Below, piece by piece: positions 6,723 to 14,955 of a stretch of 42,513 nt of DNA. The translations under genes and the position numbers were made by a program. The DNA is taken from IMG/VR virus record IMGVR_UViG_3300023099_000011, positions 1 through 42,513 of that record; one strand, written 5' to 3'. The notes beneath the pieces are model-generated. The model was not told the DNA's origin. It saw nothing but the letters and a program-made list of their open reading frames with translations, and ran no database searches. Within the stretch, counting starts at the first letter, position 1, and every line of letters starts with the position of its first letter. This stretch comes from a virus.

Positions 6723-7651
6723 GGCGCTGGACCCACGTCGCGCTCGCTGCCCTGCTGCACGGCGGCCTGAATTTCAGAGTACTGCTCATCGGTTATCGCG
6801 GCAGCAGCACCAAGCACATCTTCCCACGCCCACCCTTCATCATCCATGACTTCCTGCATGGCGCGAGTTACGTGCAGAGGCACCAGCGCGTGCTTGAAGA
6901 CCGCCGCCGCGTCCTGTATCTGCTCCAGTGTCAGCGCGGCATCGGCTGGTGGCTTTGGCTGGTGATGGTACGAGCGGAACAAGAATTCCATCTCTTCTAC
7001 GCAACTTTTTACCAAGCCCTTTGGCTCGCTGAAATAGCTGTCGTTGTGGCTCATGCAAAGCCGCCACTCGTTAAGGCGCATCACTTGTTTTTCAAGCGCA
7101 GCAAGCAACGCTACCGGCTTCGCATCCACTGGCGCGGCATCGGCTGGTGGATGGACTAAGCAGGGCCAGCGCAAACTACCATTTCCACTAGGGCAAGAGC
7201 AGTTTGGGTCTTGGCTGTTGTGGGCGGCGTCGGCTGGTGGCTTTGGCTGTGCTGGCAAAGGGGCGAGAGCGGCGCTAGCCTTGCCGACATAGTGGCGAAG
7301 AGTCGCGGCTTCCTCGGCGTTGCTGTTGAAGCAGTCTTCGTGGCCGGATTCGTCTGCGCCATCGCTGCGCCAGTCCATGTGACCTTGACCGATCAGCCAC
7401 TCGACAATCTGCGCGATCCGCTCATCCAGCGCCGCCCCTTCCTGCTGAATGGATGACTCATTTAAATGGATCGCTGCCAGCTCGGCATTAGCTTCCATTA
7501 ATTTGCGCTGGGTATTGGCCAAATCAATCAATGTTTCCCGCAAATCTTCCTGCTGAATGGCTGGCGCCGCCCACACATCGTCGACCAGCACAAAGCCGTT
7601 CTTCAGCAGCGCCGCCTCGGCCAGCTCCAAGCGCTTGATGATCGGGGTCAC
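6719..7651 (-). CDS. Ea22-like modular early protein, 310 aa
   Basis: GTG start at 7651 in a GTGA overlap with the upstream HTH gene. Residues 1-110 contain a coiled-coil-like helix (LIDLANTQRKLMEANAELAA). The rest is built of modules joined by near-identical linkers: QPKPPADAA twice and HPPADAAPVDAK once. Modules include a Cys-rich patch (DPNCSCPSGNG, WPCLVHP) and a helical region RLNEWRLCMSHNDSYFSEP. This mosaic with a shared linker resembles the lambda Ea22 group, whose function is unknown. Linker repeats at DNA level (6937, 7133, 7224) probably allow module shuffling by recombination. Confidence 0.65.
   Translation of the reverse strand: MTPIIKRLELAEAALLKNGFVLVDDVWAAPAIQQEDLRETLIDLANTQRKLMEANAELAAIHLNESSIQQEGAALDERIAQIVEWLIGQGHMDWRSDGADESGHEDCFNSNAEEAATLRHYVGKASAALAPLPAQPKPPADAAHNSQDPNCSCPSGNGSLRWPCLVHPPADAAPVDAKPVALLAALEKQVMRLNEWRLCMSHNDSYFSEPKGLVKSCVEEMEFLFRSYHHQPKPPADAALTLEQIQDAAAVFKHALVPLHVTRAMQEVMDDEGWAWEDVLGAAAAITDEQYSEIQAAVQQGSERDVGPAP
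6937..7248. repeat. three direct repeats encoding the PPADAA linker
   Basis: A core GCATCGGCTGGTGG or GCGTCGGCTGGTGG recurs at 6939-6952, 7137-7150 and 7227-7240. The first and third extend to GGCTTTGGCTG. In the minus-strand frame each encodes the PPADAA linker of the 310-aa protein. Short identical linkers between unlike modules are a usual substrate for homologous module exchange between phages. Confidence 0.75.
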
Positions 7652-7998
7652 AGCTCACCCCCGACGCCCATCGAGCTGCGCACCTTCGGCGACACCAGGT
7701 CATTGCGCGGGATGCCAAATTGCATTTCGATCTCCTTGGCGCGCGCCAGCGGCACGTAGCCCTGGCGCAGCCACTGGCCCACGGCCTGACGGGTGACGCC
7801 CAGCGAGACGGCCAGCTTGTTCCAGCTGCCGGCCTTTTCGACGGCCTTGTCCACCGCGCTGGTGGCGCGGGGCACTGGTTCGTCGGCGGCGAGCCAGGCT
7901 TTGACGTGGCCAGGGGCGGCGCCGATGGCACGGGCGAACTTCGTGTTGCTGCCGGCATGGGCGATGGCCATCTGCAGGCCGGTTTGTTTCTTGGTCAT
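7648..7998 (-). CDS. tandem YdaS-like helix-turn-helix regulator
   Basis: 116 aa from ATG 7998, with AAGGAG 9 nt upstream. Two helix-turn-helix units follow each other. Residues about 7-40 read TGLQMAIAHAGSNTKFARAI then APGHVKAWLAA. Residues about 58-100 read GSWNKLAVSLGVTRQAVGQW then LRQGYVPLARAKEIEMQFG. Both resemble YdaS/Cro-type domains, which are normally single. It is the first gene leftward of the divergent control region, the usual place of a Cro-like early regulator, and could bind the CAAGTA/TACTTG operators there and at the three internal promoters. That target is inference. Confidence 0.8.
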   Translation of the reverse strand: MTKKQTGLQMAIAHAGSNTKFARAIGAAPGHVKAWLAADEPVPRATSAVDKAVEKAGSWNKLAVSLGVTRQAVGQWLRQGYVPLARAKEIEMQFGIPRNDLVSPKVRSSMGVGGEL

Positions 7999-8045
7999 GG
8001 GTATATCTCCTTGTGAGGTGTACCGCAAGGATAAACCAGACAGCT

Positions 8046-8073
8046 ACTTTACGCAAGTAAAATATATTTGCAA
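8046..8073 (-). promoter_or_regulatory. leftward early promoter
   Basis: On the minus strand, -35 TTGCAA (8073-8068), a 16-bp spacer and -10 TAAAGT (8051-8046) lie 48 bp ahead of the HTH start. The spacer and -10 overlap the inverted repeat TTTACGCAAGTAAA. Prediction by eye; the -10 matches consensus at four of six positions. Confidence 0.5.
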
Positions 8074-8084
8074 GAAAATACTTG
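8048..8084. promoter_or_regulatory. operator pair in the divergent control region
   Basis: Two inverted repeats. O1 is TTTACGCAAGTAAA (8048-8061) with arms TTTAC/GTAAA. O2 is CAAGAAAATACTTG (8071-8084), one base different from the CAAGTAAATACTTG found inside all three internal promoters. They overlap the -35/-10 elements of both divergent promoters, so a bound protein would affect both arms. Confidence 0.6.
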
Positions 8085-8109
8085 CGCTCACCAATTCCTT
8101 GTGTAATGA
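8082..8109 (+). promoter_or_regulatory. rightward early promoter
   Basis: -35 TTGCGC (8082-8087), 16-bp spacer, -10 TAATGA (8104-8109), 49 bp ahead of the first rightward gene. The -35 overlaps the end of operator O2. Weaker match to consensus than the three internal promoters. Confidence 0.45.
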
Positions 8110-8158
8110 TTCTCCCTGTCGATTCGGACAAAACCTACAACCCACAAGGAATAATCCT

Positions 8159-8680
8159 ATGAGCATTGAAAACGCAATCCTGGAACTGGCCGCCGCGATC
8201 CGCTACGCCGCCGACAAGACGGCTGGCGGCACGGGCAGCATCGCCAAGCTGATCGAGAACGTCACGAGCGGCGCTGCGCTGATCACCGACGCCGAACTGG
8301 ACAAAGCCGTCACCAAGGTGGAAACCGACGCCAAGGCCGAGCAAAAGAAGGTCATGGCCGCCGTCGAAGCCGACCGCAAGCCGAGCACCGCCAAGGAAGC
8401 CGTGGCCGATGCGCCGGCCCGCGCCAAGGCCGAGAAGGACGCCGAGGCCAACGCCGGTCTCGACGCTGCTGATTTGCTCGACGCGTCCCCGCTCGGCTAC
8501 GAGAAGGACGTCAAGCCTAAACTGGTCCAGGTGGGCAAGAACAAGCAGGAAATGGTCGACCTCCTGGCCTCGTTCGGCGTCGGCAAGGAACTGACCTACG
8601 CCAAGGCCGACCAGCTGCCGGCGGACAAGTTCGGCGCCGTCGTAGCCGCCTGCGACAAGATCCTGGCTGCGCGGGGCTGA
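8159..8680 (+). CDS. hypothetical early protein upstream of the DUF2800 nuclease
   Basis: 173 aa. ATG 8159 follows AAGGAAT at good spacing. Residues 1-110 are an alanine/lysine/glutamate-rich helix ([20 protein letters not shown]) likely to form a coiled coil. The last 50 ([20 protein letters not shown] ... [12 protein letters not shown]) resemble a small helical C-terminal domain seen in phage proteins next to the SSB/DUF2800 pair. First gene of the rightward operon, so probably made early and in quantity; it may assist the replication or recombination proteins that follow. Exact role unknown. Confidence 0.7.
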   Translation: MSIENAILELAAAIRYAADKTAGGTGSIAKLIENVTSGAALITDAELDKAVTKVETDAKAEQKKVMAAVEADRKPSTAKEAVADAPARAKAEKDAEANAGLDAADLLDASPLGYEKDVKPKLVQVGKNKQEMVDLLASFGVGKELTYAKADQLPADKFGAVVAACDKILAARG

Positions 8681-8682
8681 TC

Positions 8683-10368
8683 GTGGCGACCAAACTTCAT
8701 CCGCTGATCGGACCGGACGAGCGCGAGAAGTTGGCCGCCCTCGCCTCGGGCAAGATCAGCCTGCAAGAACCGCGCCGCGCCGCGCACGCCAAACTCTCCC
8801 CGAGCGGCGCCAAGCGGTGGATGGCTTGCGCCGGCTCGCTGGCTATGGAGGCCGGCATCCCCGACAAGGGCAGCGAGTTTGCCGACGAGGGCACCGCCGC
8901 GCACTTCCTGGCGTCGGAGTGCCTGGAGGGTGAGCACGACGCCAAGTTCTTCTTGGGTCGGCAAATCGTGGTTAGCGAAAATTTCACCGGCTGGCCTGAC
9001 ATAGCCCAAGCGGAAACCAAGTCGAAGGCGGTGGGCCGCTACTTCGTCGCCGACGCCGATATGTGCCGCGAGGTGCAGAAGTACATCGACGCGGTGCGCG
9101 AAGCGGCGCAGGGCGGCGAGCTGCACGTCGAGCAGCGCCTGCCGATCTTCGGCGGCGTCATTCCCGACCAATTCGGCACCAGCGACGCGGTGGTGGTGTT
9201 CCCGAAAAAGCTCAAGTGCGCCGATTTGAAATACGGACGCGGCGTGCAGGTGTTCGCGGAGGAAAACGAGCAGCTGATGCTCTATGGCCTCGGTGCCCTG
9301 GACGAGTTCGACCTGCTGGGCGATATCGAAGAGGTCGAGCTGATCATCCACCAGCCCCGGCTCAACCACTACGACAGCTGGACGTGCAGCGTCGAGCACC
9401 TGCGGACATTCGAGCAGCGTGCGATAGAAGCCGGCAATCGCGCTTTGCACATCGCTGAATCGCTGGACGGTTTGACGCCGCTGGCAATCGAGGCGAACGC
9501 AGAGAAGATCCTCAACCCCGGCCCCGACCAGTGCCGATTCTGCAAAGCCAAGGCGACTTGCCCGGCGCTGCGTGACCAGGTGCTGGCGGCGGTGGCGGGC
9601 GACTTTGAGGTGCTGACGGATGACCTGTCCGACCCCCACGGCGACATCGTTGACCAGTTCCCCAAGCCAGTGGTCGAGAACCTGATCGCACTGGGCAAAG
9701 GCGAGATCGCGGTGTCCATCATCGACGCCGAGAAGATCATCGCGGCGGCGCACGGTGTGGCGCCGGGCAAGGTGGACTTCGACGCGGGCAGCCCGGCCGG
9801 CACCGGCGAGTACGACGATCCGAACTACGCTTTCCCTGCGCAGTTCATCGTCAAAAAGCCCACCCTGCGCCCGGCGCTGGAGAATCCCGAGGCACGGCTG
9901 ACCAGCGCCAGCGACGAGCAGCTGGGCTTGCTGATGGAATCGATCGATCTGCTGGAGGGCTTCCCTAAAGCTCTGCGCGCTGAAACCGAACGACGTCTCC
10001 TGGCTGGCGGAAACGTCCCTGGGCAGAAGCTGGTCAAGGGCCGCGAGGGCATTCGCAAGTTCTCCGACCCGGCCGAGGCAGAGACGATGATGAAGTCGAT
10101 GCGCCTGAAACAGGACGTGATGTACGACTGGACGCTGATCAGCCCGACCACGGCCGAGAAGCTGGCCGCCGACGGCATCATCGGCAAGAAGCAATGGCCG
10201 AAGTTGCAGGCGCTCATCACCCGCAGCGAGGGCGGCCTGTCCGTGGCGCCAGCGGCAGACAAACGACCAGCGGTGGTTATCACCCCGGTGGCCGACGAGT
10301 TCGACGTCATCATCGACGAAGCTGTCGAAAGTATTGCCCAATCCGAAGACCTCTCGGATCTCATTTAA
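8683..10368 (+). CDS. DUF2800 PD-(D/E)XK nuclease
   Basis: 561 aa with GTG start at 8683, two bases after the upstream stop. DUF2800 signatures are visible: [20 protein letters not shown] near the N-terminus, [10 protein letters not shown] then [12 protein letters not shown] (the D...xLK part of a PD-(D/E)XK active site), and [13 protein letters not shown]. The last, with the early Cys in WMACAGS, resembles the Fe-S cluster arrangement of AddB/Cas4-like nucleases. Such proteins are paired with DUF2815 SSBs in phage replication modules and likely process DNA ends for recombination. The C-terminus ends in acidic residues ([12 protein letters not shown]). Confidence 0.88.
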   Translation: MATKLHPLIGPDEREKLAALASGKISLQEPRRAAHAKLSPSGAKRWMACAGSLAMEAGIPDKGSEFADEGTAAHFLASECLEGEHDAKFFLGRQIVVSENFTGWPDIAQAETKSKAVGRYFVADADMCREVQKYIDAVREAAQGGELHVEQRLPIFGGVIPDQFGTSDAVVVFPKKLKCADLKYGRGVQVFAEENEQLMLYGLGALDEFDLLGDIEEVELIIHQPRLNHYDSWTCSVEHLRTFEQRAIEAGNRALHIAESLDGLTPLAIEANAEKILNPGPDQCRFCKAKATCPALRDQVLAAVAGDFEVLTDDLSDPHGDIVDQFPKPVVENLIALGKGEIAVSIIDAEKIIAAAHGVAPGKVDFDAGSPAGTGEYDDPNYAFPAQFIVKKPTLRPALENPEARLTSASDEQLGLLMESIDLLEGFPKALRAETERRLLAGGNVPGQKLVKGREGIRKFSDPAEAETMMKSMRLKQDVMYDWTLISPTTAEKLAADGIIGKKQWPKLQALITRSEGGLSVAPAADKRPAVVITPVADEFDVIIDEAVESIAQSEDLSDLI

Positions 10369-10395
10369 CGTTTCACAACTGAAAGAAAATCTACC

Positions 10396-10941
10396 ATGAA
10401 AATCAAACTGCAAAACGTCCGCCTGTCCTTCCCTGGTCTGTTCAAGGCCGAAGCCTTCAAGCCGGGCGACGACCCGAAATACAAGGCCACCTTCCTGATC
10501 GAGAAGGGCAGCGACCAGCACAAGGCAATCGAAGCGGCCATCCTGGAAACGGTCAAGATCAAATTCGGCGCCAAGGACGCCGAGAAGATCATCGCCAATA
10601 TCCGCAGCAACGCGAACAAGTTCTGCTATCAGGATGGCGACACCAAGACCTACGACGGCTACGAAGGCATGATGGCGCTGTCGGCGAAAAACGGTGTTCG
10701 CCCGCTGGTCATCGACCGCGACCGCACCCCACTGGCCGAGCAGGACGGCAAGCCGTACGCCGGCTGCTACGTCAACGCGTCGGTGGAGTTCTTCGCCTAC
10801 GACAACACCGGCAAGGGCGTCTCGGCCAGCCTGGGCGGCGTGCAGTTTGTCAAGGACGGTGACGCGTTCGCCGGCGGCAAGGCCGCCTCCGAAGATGAGT
10901 TCGACGCCCTGGACGGCGCCGACGCCGACAGCATGATCTAA
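10396..10941 (+). CDS. Enc34-like ssDNA-binding protein (DUF2815)
   Basis: 181 aa starting MKIKLQNVRLSFPGLFKAEA, the typical beginning of DUF2815, a family structurally defined as the phage Enc34 ssDNA-binding protein (OB fold). Further family features are PKYKATFLIEKGS, CYQDGDTKTYDGYEGMMAL, GCYVNASVEFFAYDN and GVSASLGGVQFVKDGDAF. The acidic tail (ASEDEFDALDGADADSMI) is as expected for SSBs that recruit partners through an acidic C-terminus. It should coat single strands for the polymerase and helicases encoded in this window. Confidence 0.92.
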   Translation: MKIKLQNVRLSFPGLFKAEAFKPGDDPKYKATFLIEKGSDQHKAIEAAILETVKIKFGAKDAEKIIANIRSNANKFCYQDGDTKTYDGYEGMMALSAKNGVRPLVIDRDRTPLAEQDGKPYAGCYVNASVEFFAYDNTGKGVSASLGGVQFVKDGDAFAGGKAASEDEFDALDGADADSMI

Positions 10942-10948
10942 ACCCACC

Positions 10949-10973
10949 GCCCGGCTCGCGCCGGGCATTTTCT
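10949..10973 (+). terminator. terminator-like hairpin after the SSB gene
   Basis: GCCCGGC, loop TCGC, GCCGGGC (10949-10966) followed by ATTTTCT. Seven perfect GC pairs and a short T-rich tail just after the SSB stop suggest partial termination or 3'-end protection, which would favour high SSB expression over downstream genes. Confidence 0.55.
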
Positions 10974-10983
10974 GGAGAACGAT

Positions 10984-11214
10984 ATGGCGGTCGAATTTAC
11001 ACGGTGGTTTAGCATCGACAAGGACGGTCAGCCCGCCCGGGCGGGTTGGTATGAAGTCTTGTACCACGGCGATCGGGCGGAGGACGGCGGCCCCACTTTT
11101 TACTGGGACGGCGCCGAGTGGCGATTCGATTCTCAAAGCCGAGCGTCCACGGCCTTCGGCAACGAGGACACGCGCGGCGAGCGCTGGCGCGGCCTCACGG
11201 CGCCGGCAAAATGA
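10984..11214 (+). CDS. hypothetical protein, 76 aa
   Basis: Starts MAVEFTRWFSIDKDGQPARA. Tryptophan-rich (WYEVLYHG, FYWDGAEWRF, RWRGLTAPAK), with a pattern resembling small phage proteins that carry a W-x-G-x-W surface fold. GGAG precedes the ATG. Its stop overlaps the next start (ATGA). No membrane span. Function unknown. Confidence 0.65.
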   Translation: MAVEFTRWFSIDKDGQPARAGWYEVLYHGDRAEDGGPTFYWDGAEWRFDSQSRASTAFGNEDTRGERWRGLTAPAK

Positions 11215-11525
11215 CCACCTACTCGATCCGCTGCCGCAACGGCCAATGCCGCCACCGCCGCGTGTCGCGCACCCACCCCGACGACTACAAGGTGATCCCG
11301 GCGTGCGAGGTGTGCGGGGAGCGCGAGGGCTGGCGGATCGAGCAGCGGGCCTACAACAAGCGCGGGCTGTGCCACTGCACCGGCCCGCTGGGGCGGAACA
11401 ACGAGCCGTTCCCGCACCGCATCACCCACCCGTCGTGCGACCAACACCCGCACGGCGTTTACAACCAGGCGCGCGCCCGTGGCGTTGCGCACGAGGATAT
11501 TCCGGAGGAATTTTGGCCAAAGTAA
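11211..11525 (+). CDS. cysteine-rich zinc-binding-like phage protein, 104 aa
   Basis: Starts MTTYSIRCRNGQCRHRRVSR, coupled to the upstream gene by ATGA. Cysteines are spaced as C-x4-C, ACEVCG, LCHCTGP and SCDQHP, with HR and H residues, which suggests one or two zinc sites. The segment NNEPFPHRITHPSCDQHPHG is typical of a small phage family often seen next to HNH genes in replication modules. A nucleic-acid role is likely but not shown. Confidence 0.7.
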   Translation: MTTYSIRCRNGQCRHRRVSRTHPDDYKVIPACEVCGEREGWRIEQRAYNKRGLCHCTGPLGRNNEPFPHRITHPSCDQHPHGVYNQARARGVAHEDIPEEFWPK

Positions 11526-11902
11526 AAACGCCCGCCGGATCGTTCGGCGCCCGCGCCTGCCGCACGCTGCGGGTGCGCTTGATGGAAGGCGGCCGGGAGG
11601 CGCTGCCGCCGTCCTTCGCGGCGTCGAACTGGATTTGCCAGCGCATCCTGGCCACGGTGCCGTGGGCCGACTTCAACGAGATCCGCAAGATCTACCGCGA
11701 GGCCGACCGGCTGACGATCGCCACCGGCATCAAGCACAACGTCGACCACATCATCCCGCTGCACCACCCGCGCGTCAGCGGCTTGCATGTGCATTTCAAC
11801 CTGCGGGCGATTCCCGCCGGCCCGAACATGAGCAAGGGCAACCACTGGTGCCCCGAGCAGCTGGAGATGTTCGACGGCCCCGAACAATTGAGGCTTCTAT
11901 GA
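11513..11902 (+). CDS. HNH-like endonuclease (TTG start)
   Basis: The frame that ends at 11902 contains NVDHIIPLHHPRVSG, then HVHFNLRAIPAGPNMSKGN, the His-Asp-His and Asn elements of an HNH fold. Upstream of this there is no ATG until 11582. TTG at 11513 sits behind a good GGAGGA (11504-11509) and gives 129 aa (LAKVKTPAGSFGARACR), overlapping the previous gene by 13 bp. I prefer the TTG; ATG 11582 is the alternative. It could nick DNA in replication or recombination, or be a selfish nuclease. Confidence 0.75.
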   Translation: MAKVKTPAGSFGARACRTLRVRLMEGGREALPPSFAASNWICQRILATVPWADFNEIRKIYREADRLTIATGIKHNVDHIIPLHHPRVSGLHVHFNLRAIPAGPNMSKGNHWCPEQLEMFDGPEQLRLL

Positions 11903-12030
11903 AAACTAATAAAACCTGGGCTTTCATCCACAATCTGGTAGCGCACCCGCTGCTGGCGCTCACCGGCGGCGCGCGCTGGGCAGATCGGTTCCACGATTAC
12001 ACCGCCGGAAAAGCTTGGCCAAGATCATGA
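11899..12030 (+). CDS. 43-aa conserved small phage protein
   Basis: Starts MKTNKTWAFIHNLVAHPLLA and ends FHDYTAGKAWPRS. Coupled on both sides by ATGA overlaps (11899, 12027). The pattern FIHNLVAHP...WADRFHDYTA resembles small proteins of unknown function seen in many phage early regions. The hydrophobic centre is too short and interrupted for a clear membrane span. Confidence 0.65.
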   Translation: MKTNKTWAFIHNLVAHPLLALTGGARWADRFHDYTAGKAWPRS

Positions 12031-12452
12031 GCCACTTCGACGACCACGAGGACAAGCACATCGGCACCAGCCGGCGCCGGTTCTTCGGCAACCGCAGCCC
12101 GAAGAAGCAGGCCGAGGTGCGACAGGCCGACCGGCGCGCCATGCATGCGCCGCCCGAAGCCTACCTCGATCGCAAGGCGCTGAAGGCGGCGCCGGGTAGC
12201 ACACTGGCCCGTGCCCGCATTGCCGCGCACAATGCGTTCGACCCGCTGTGGCAGTCCAGCACCATGTCCCGCCGGTCGGCCTACGACTGGCTGGCGATCC
12301 AGTTGCACCTGCCGGTGTCCGCCTGTCACATGGTGCTGTTCGACGTGGCCATGTGCCAGCGCGTGGTGGCCGTCTGCGCCGCCAGCGACGTGTGCCGCGC
12401 TGCCGTTGCGAAGTGCGGCCCGATTAACGATTTTGAGGATTTGACGAAATGA
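12027..12452 (+). CDS. DUF3268-like zinc-finger protein
   Basis: 141 aa from ATG 12027 in an ATGA overlap; a TTG 12 bp earlier is possible. The C-terminal half has the DUF3268 pattern: LARARIAAHNAFDPLW, SRRSAYDWLAIQLHLP, then SACHMVLFDVAMCQRVVAVC. A basic N-terminus (SRRRFFGNRSPKKQ) could bind nucleic acid. DUF3268 proteins are common in phage replication modules beside DNA polymerase, as here, but their function is unknown. Confidence 0.75.
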   Translation: MSHFDDHEDKHIGTSRRRFFGNRSPKKQAEVRQADRRAMHAPPEAYLDRKALKAAPGSTLARARIAAHNAFDPLWQSSTMSRRSAYDWLAIQLHLPVSACHMVLFDVAMCQRVVAVCAASDVCRAAVAKCGPINDFEDLTK

Positions 12453-12631
12453 ACTCCTACACCTGGAAGTACGCCAAGGAAAAATACTGCACCTACCAGA
12501 GCGCTATCCGCGAGGTGGTGCCCGAGGCACTGAAAGACCCCGTAATCGCGGCGGCCGTGGCGCAGATCGACATGGCTTATTTGGCTATCGACGCGCGCAT
12601 GGCGCAGTTGTCGGACGAGGACGACGAATGA
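12449..12631 (+). CDS. hypothetical protein, 60 aa
   Basis: Starts MNSYTWKYAKEKYCTYQSAI and ends MAQLSDEDDE. Helical throughout with an acidic tail; no membrane span. ATGA overlaps link it to the DUF3268 gene and to the DNA polymerase, so it is co-translated with the replication block. Function unknown. Confidence 0.65.
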   Translation: MNSYTWKYAKEKYCTYQSAIREVVPEALKDPVIAAAVAQIDMAYLAIDARMAQLSDEDDE

Positions 12632-14955
12632 AAACTCTCTGGCTCGACTTCGAGACCTTCTCCCCCACGCCGATTACCCACGGCACCCACCGCTACGCCG
12701 AGCAGGCCGAGATTCTGCTGTGGGCCTGGGCCATCGACGAAGAACCGGCGCAGGTGTGGGACTGCGCAAACGACCCGGTGGCGCCGGCGCGCCTGATCGC
12801 CGCCGTCAACGATCCGGACGTCGAGATCGTCGCTCACAACAGCGGATTCGATCGCACCGTCATGCGCCACGCGCTGGGCGACTTCTGCCCGTCGGTGCTG
12901 CGCTGGCGCGACACCATGGTCCAGGCGCTGGCCCACGGCCTGCCCGGCGCGCTGGGGACGCTGTGCGAGGTGCTGGGTGTGCCGGCCGACAAGGCGAAGG
13001 ACAAGGCCGGCAAGCAGCTGATACACCTCTTCTGCAAACCGACGCCGTTCCGCTTCCCGCACGCACGCAAGGACTTCGCCACCAAGGCCGATTACGACGC
13101 GGCGAAGCTGGCCGCGAGCGAGGGCTGGGTGGGCCGGGCCACGCGCGCCACGCACCCCGTGCAGTGGGAACAGTTCAAGTCCTACGCCGGCGGCGATATC
13201 GAGGCCATGCGCGAGGTGCGGCGCCGCCTGCCGAAGTGGAACTATCAAGGCGACGAGCTGGCGCTGTGGCATCTCGACCAGAAGATCAACGACCGGGGCG
13301 TCGACATCAATCTGGACCTCGCCCACGGCGCGCTGGCCGCCGTCGACGAGGAACAGGAGATACTGCGCGCGCGCACCCTCGACTTGACCGAGGGCCAGGT
13401 GGAGACCGCCACGCGTGTGGACAAGCTGCTGCTGCATATCCTCGAAGCCTATGGCGTCGATCTGCCGGATATGCAGAAGGCCACCTTGGAGCGGCGCATC
13501 GCCGATCCCGAATTGCCCGAGGGCTTGAAGGAACTGCTGCGCGTGCGCCTGTCCACCGCCACCACCAGCACCAGCAAGTACAAGACGCTGATCAACGGCA
13601 CCAGCAGCGATAGCCGGCTGCGCGGCCTGCTGCAGTTCTGCGGCGCCTCGCGCACCGGGCGCTGGGCCGGCCGGTTATTCCAGCCGCAGAATCTCCCCTC
13701 GCGCGGTCTGCTGCCCGAGCACCAGATCGAGATGGGCATCGAGGCCCTGAAGGACGGCACGGCCGGCCTGCTGTTCGACGACGTGATGCGCTTGACCAGC
13801 AGCGCGATCAGGGGCTGCATCGCGGCGCCGGCCGGCCGCAAGCTGGTGGTGGCCGACTTGTCGAACATCGAGGGCCGCGACCAGGCGTGGCTGGCCGGCG
13901 AGGCGTGGAAGTTGAAAGCATTCGCTGACTTCGACACCGTGCAGGCCGCCGACGGCAAGTGGCTCACCGGCTCGGAATACTTCGCGTTGTGCCGCGCCAA
14001 CCGCGCGCCGGAACTGGCTCTCGACGGCAAGGGCGAGCCGATCCGCGCCGGCCATGACCTCTACAAAATGTCCTACGGCAAGTCATTTAACATCAAGCCG
14101 GAGGACGTCACCAAGGACCAGCGACAGGTGGGCAAGGTGCAGGAGCTGGCGCTGGGCTACGAGGGCGGCGTCGGTGCGTTCGTGACGTTCGCGGCCGGCT
14201 ACGGCATCGACCTGGACGAGCTGGCAGACAAGGCTTCGCGCTTCATACCCGGCGAGGTGTGGGGCCAGGCATCGATCATGCTGGAGTGGCACCGCAGCAA
14301 GGGGCGCGATCCCGCCGCGCAGCTGGGCATGGCCGACAAGACCTGGCTGGTGTGCGAATCGTTCAAGCTGGGCTGGCGCACCGGCCACGCCAACATCAAG
14401 GCGTATTGGAAAGAGGTGGATTCGTGCGTGCGCGAGGCGATCGCCAATCCCGGCACCACCATCCCGTGCGGCAAGGTCAAGGTGCGGCGCGACGGCGCCT
14501 GGCTGCGGATCGTGCTGCCATCCGGGCGCGCACTGTGCTATCCGGGGCCGAAGCTGGAAGCGGAGAAGCGCAAGCGGAAGGACGCCGAACTGGTCGAGAC
14601 GTCGGACATTTTCAACGTCGCCGAGGAAATGTCCACCGGCCGCACCAAGATCACCTACATGGGCGTCAACCAGTACAGCCGCAAGTGGGGCCGGATCGAC
14701 ACGTACGGGGGCAAGCTGTTCGAGAACATTTGCCAGGCCGTGGCGCGCGACGTGATGGCGCACAACATGCCGCTGATCGAGGCGGCCGGCTACGAGATCG
14801 TACTCAGTGTCCACGATGAGCTGGTCTGCGAAACCCCCGACGACCCCCGCTACAACCCCGAGCACCTGGCCGCGCTGCTGTGCGCCCCGCCACCATGGGC
14901 GCCGGACATGCCGCTGGCCGCCGCCGGCTTCGAGTCGTACCGCTACAAGAAATAA
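12628..14955 (+). CDS. family A DNA polymerase with 3'-5' exonuclease
   Basis: 775 aa. The exonuclease domain has LDFETF (Asp7, Glu9), VAHNSGFDR and SYAGGDIEAM (ExoIII-type Tyr/Asp). The polymerase domain has motif A VVADLSNIEGRD (Asp410), a motif-B-like region YKMSYGKSFNI plus QELALGYEGGVGAF, and motif C LSVHDELVCE (Asp730). There is no 5' nuclease domain. It is the replicative polymerase of this phage, working with the SSB on this arm and the primase-helicase on the other. Start ATG 12628 overlaps the upstream stop. Its stop lies directly before promoter-operator copy 1. Confidence 0.95.
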   Translation: MKTLWLDFETFSPTPITHGTHRYAEQAEILLWAWAIDEEPAQVWDCANDPVAPARLIAAVNDPDVEIVAHNSGFDRTVMRHALGDFCPSVLRWRDTMVQALAHGLPGALGTLCEVLGVPADKAKDKAGKQLIHLFCKPTPFRFPHARKDFATKADYDAAKLAASEGWVGRATRATHPVQWEQFKSYAGGDIEAMREVRRRLPKWNYQGDELALWHLDQKINDRGVDINLDLAHGALAAVDEEQEILRARTLDLTEGQVETATRVDKLLLHILEAYGVDLPDMQKATLERRIADPELPEGLKELLRVRLSTATTSTSKYKTLINGTSSDSRLRGLLQFCGASRTGRWAGRLFQPQNLPSRGLLPEHQIEMGIEALKDGTAGLLFDDVMRLTSSAIRGCIAAPAGRKLVVADLSNIEGRDQAWLAGEAWKLKAFADFDTVQAADGKWLTGSEYFALCRANRAPELALDGKGEPIRAGHDLYKMSYGKSFNIKPEDVTKDQRQVGKVQELALGYEGGVGAFVTFAAGYGIDLDELADKASRFIPGEVWGQASIMLEWHRSKGRDPAAQLGMADKTWLVCESFKLGWRTGHANIKAYWKEVDSCVREAIANPGTTIPCGKVKVRRDGAWLRIVLPSGRALCYPGPKLEAEKRKRKDAELVETSDIFNVAEEMSTGRTKITYMGVNQYSRKWGRIDTYGGKLFENICQAVARDVMAHNMPLIEAAGYEIVLSVHDELVCETPDDPRYNPEHLAALLCAPPPWAPDMPLAAAGFESYRYKK

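Noticed and set aside
8596-11136. An 846-codon open frame on the minus strand
   Set aside because: Antisense to the clearly identified DUF2800 and SSB genes, with no recognisable domain and no ribosome-binding site.
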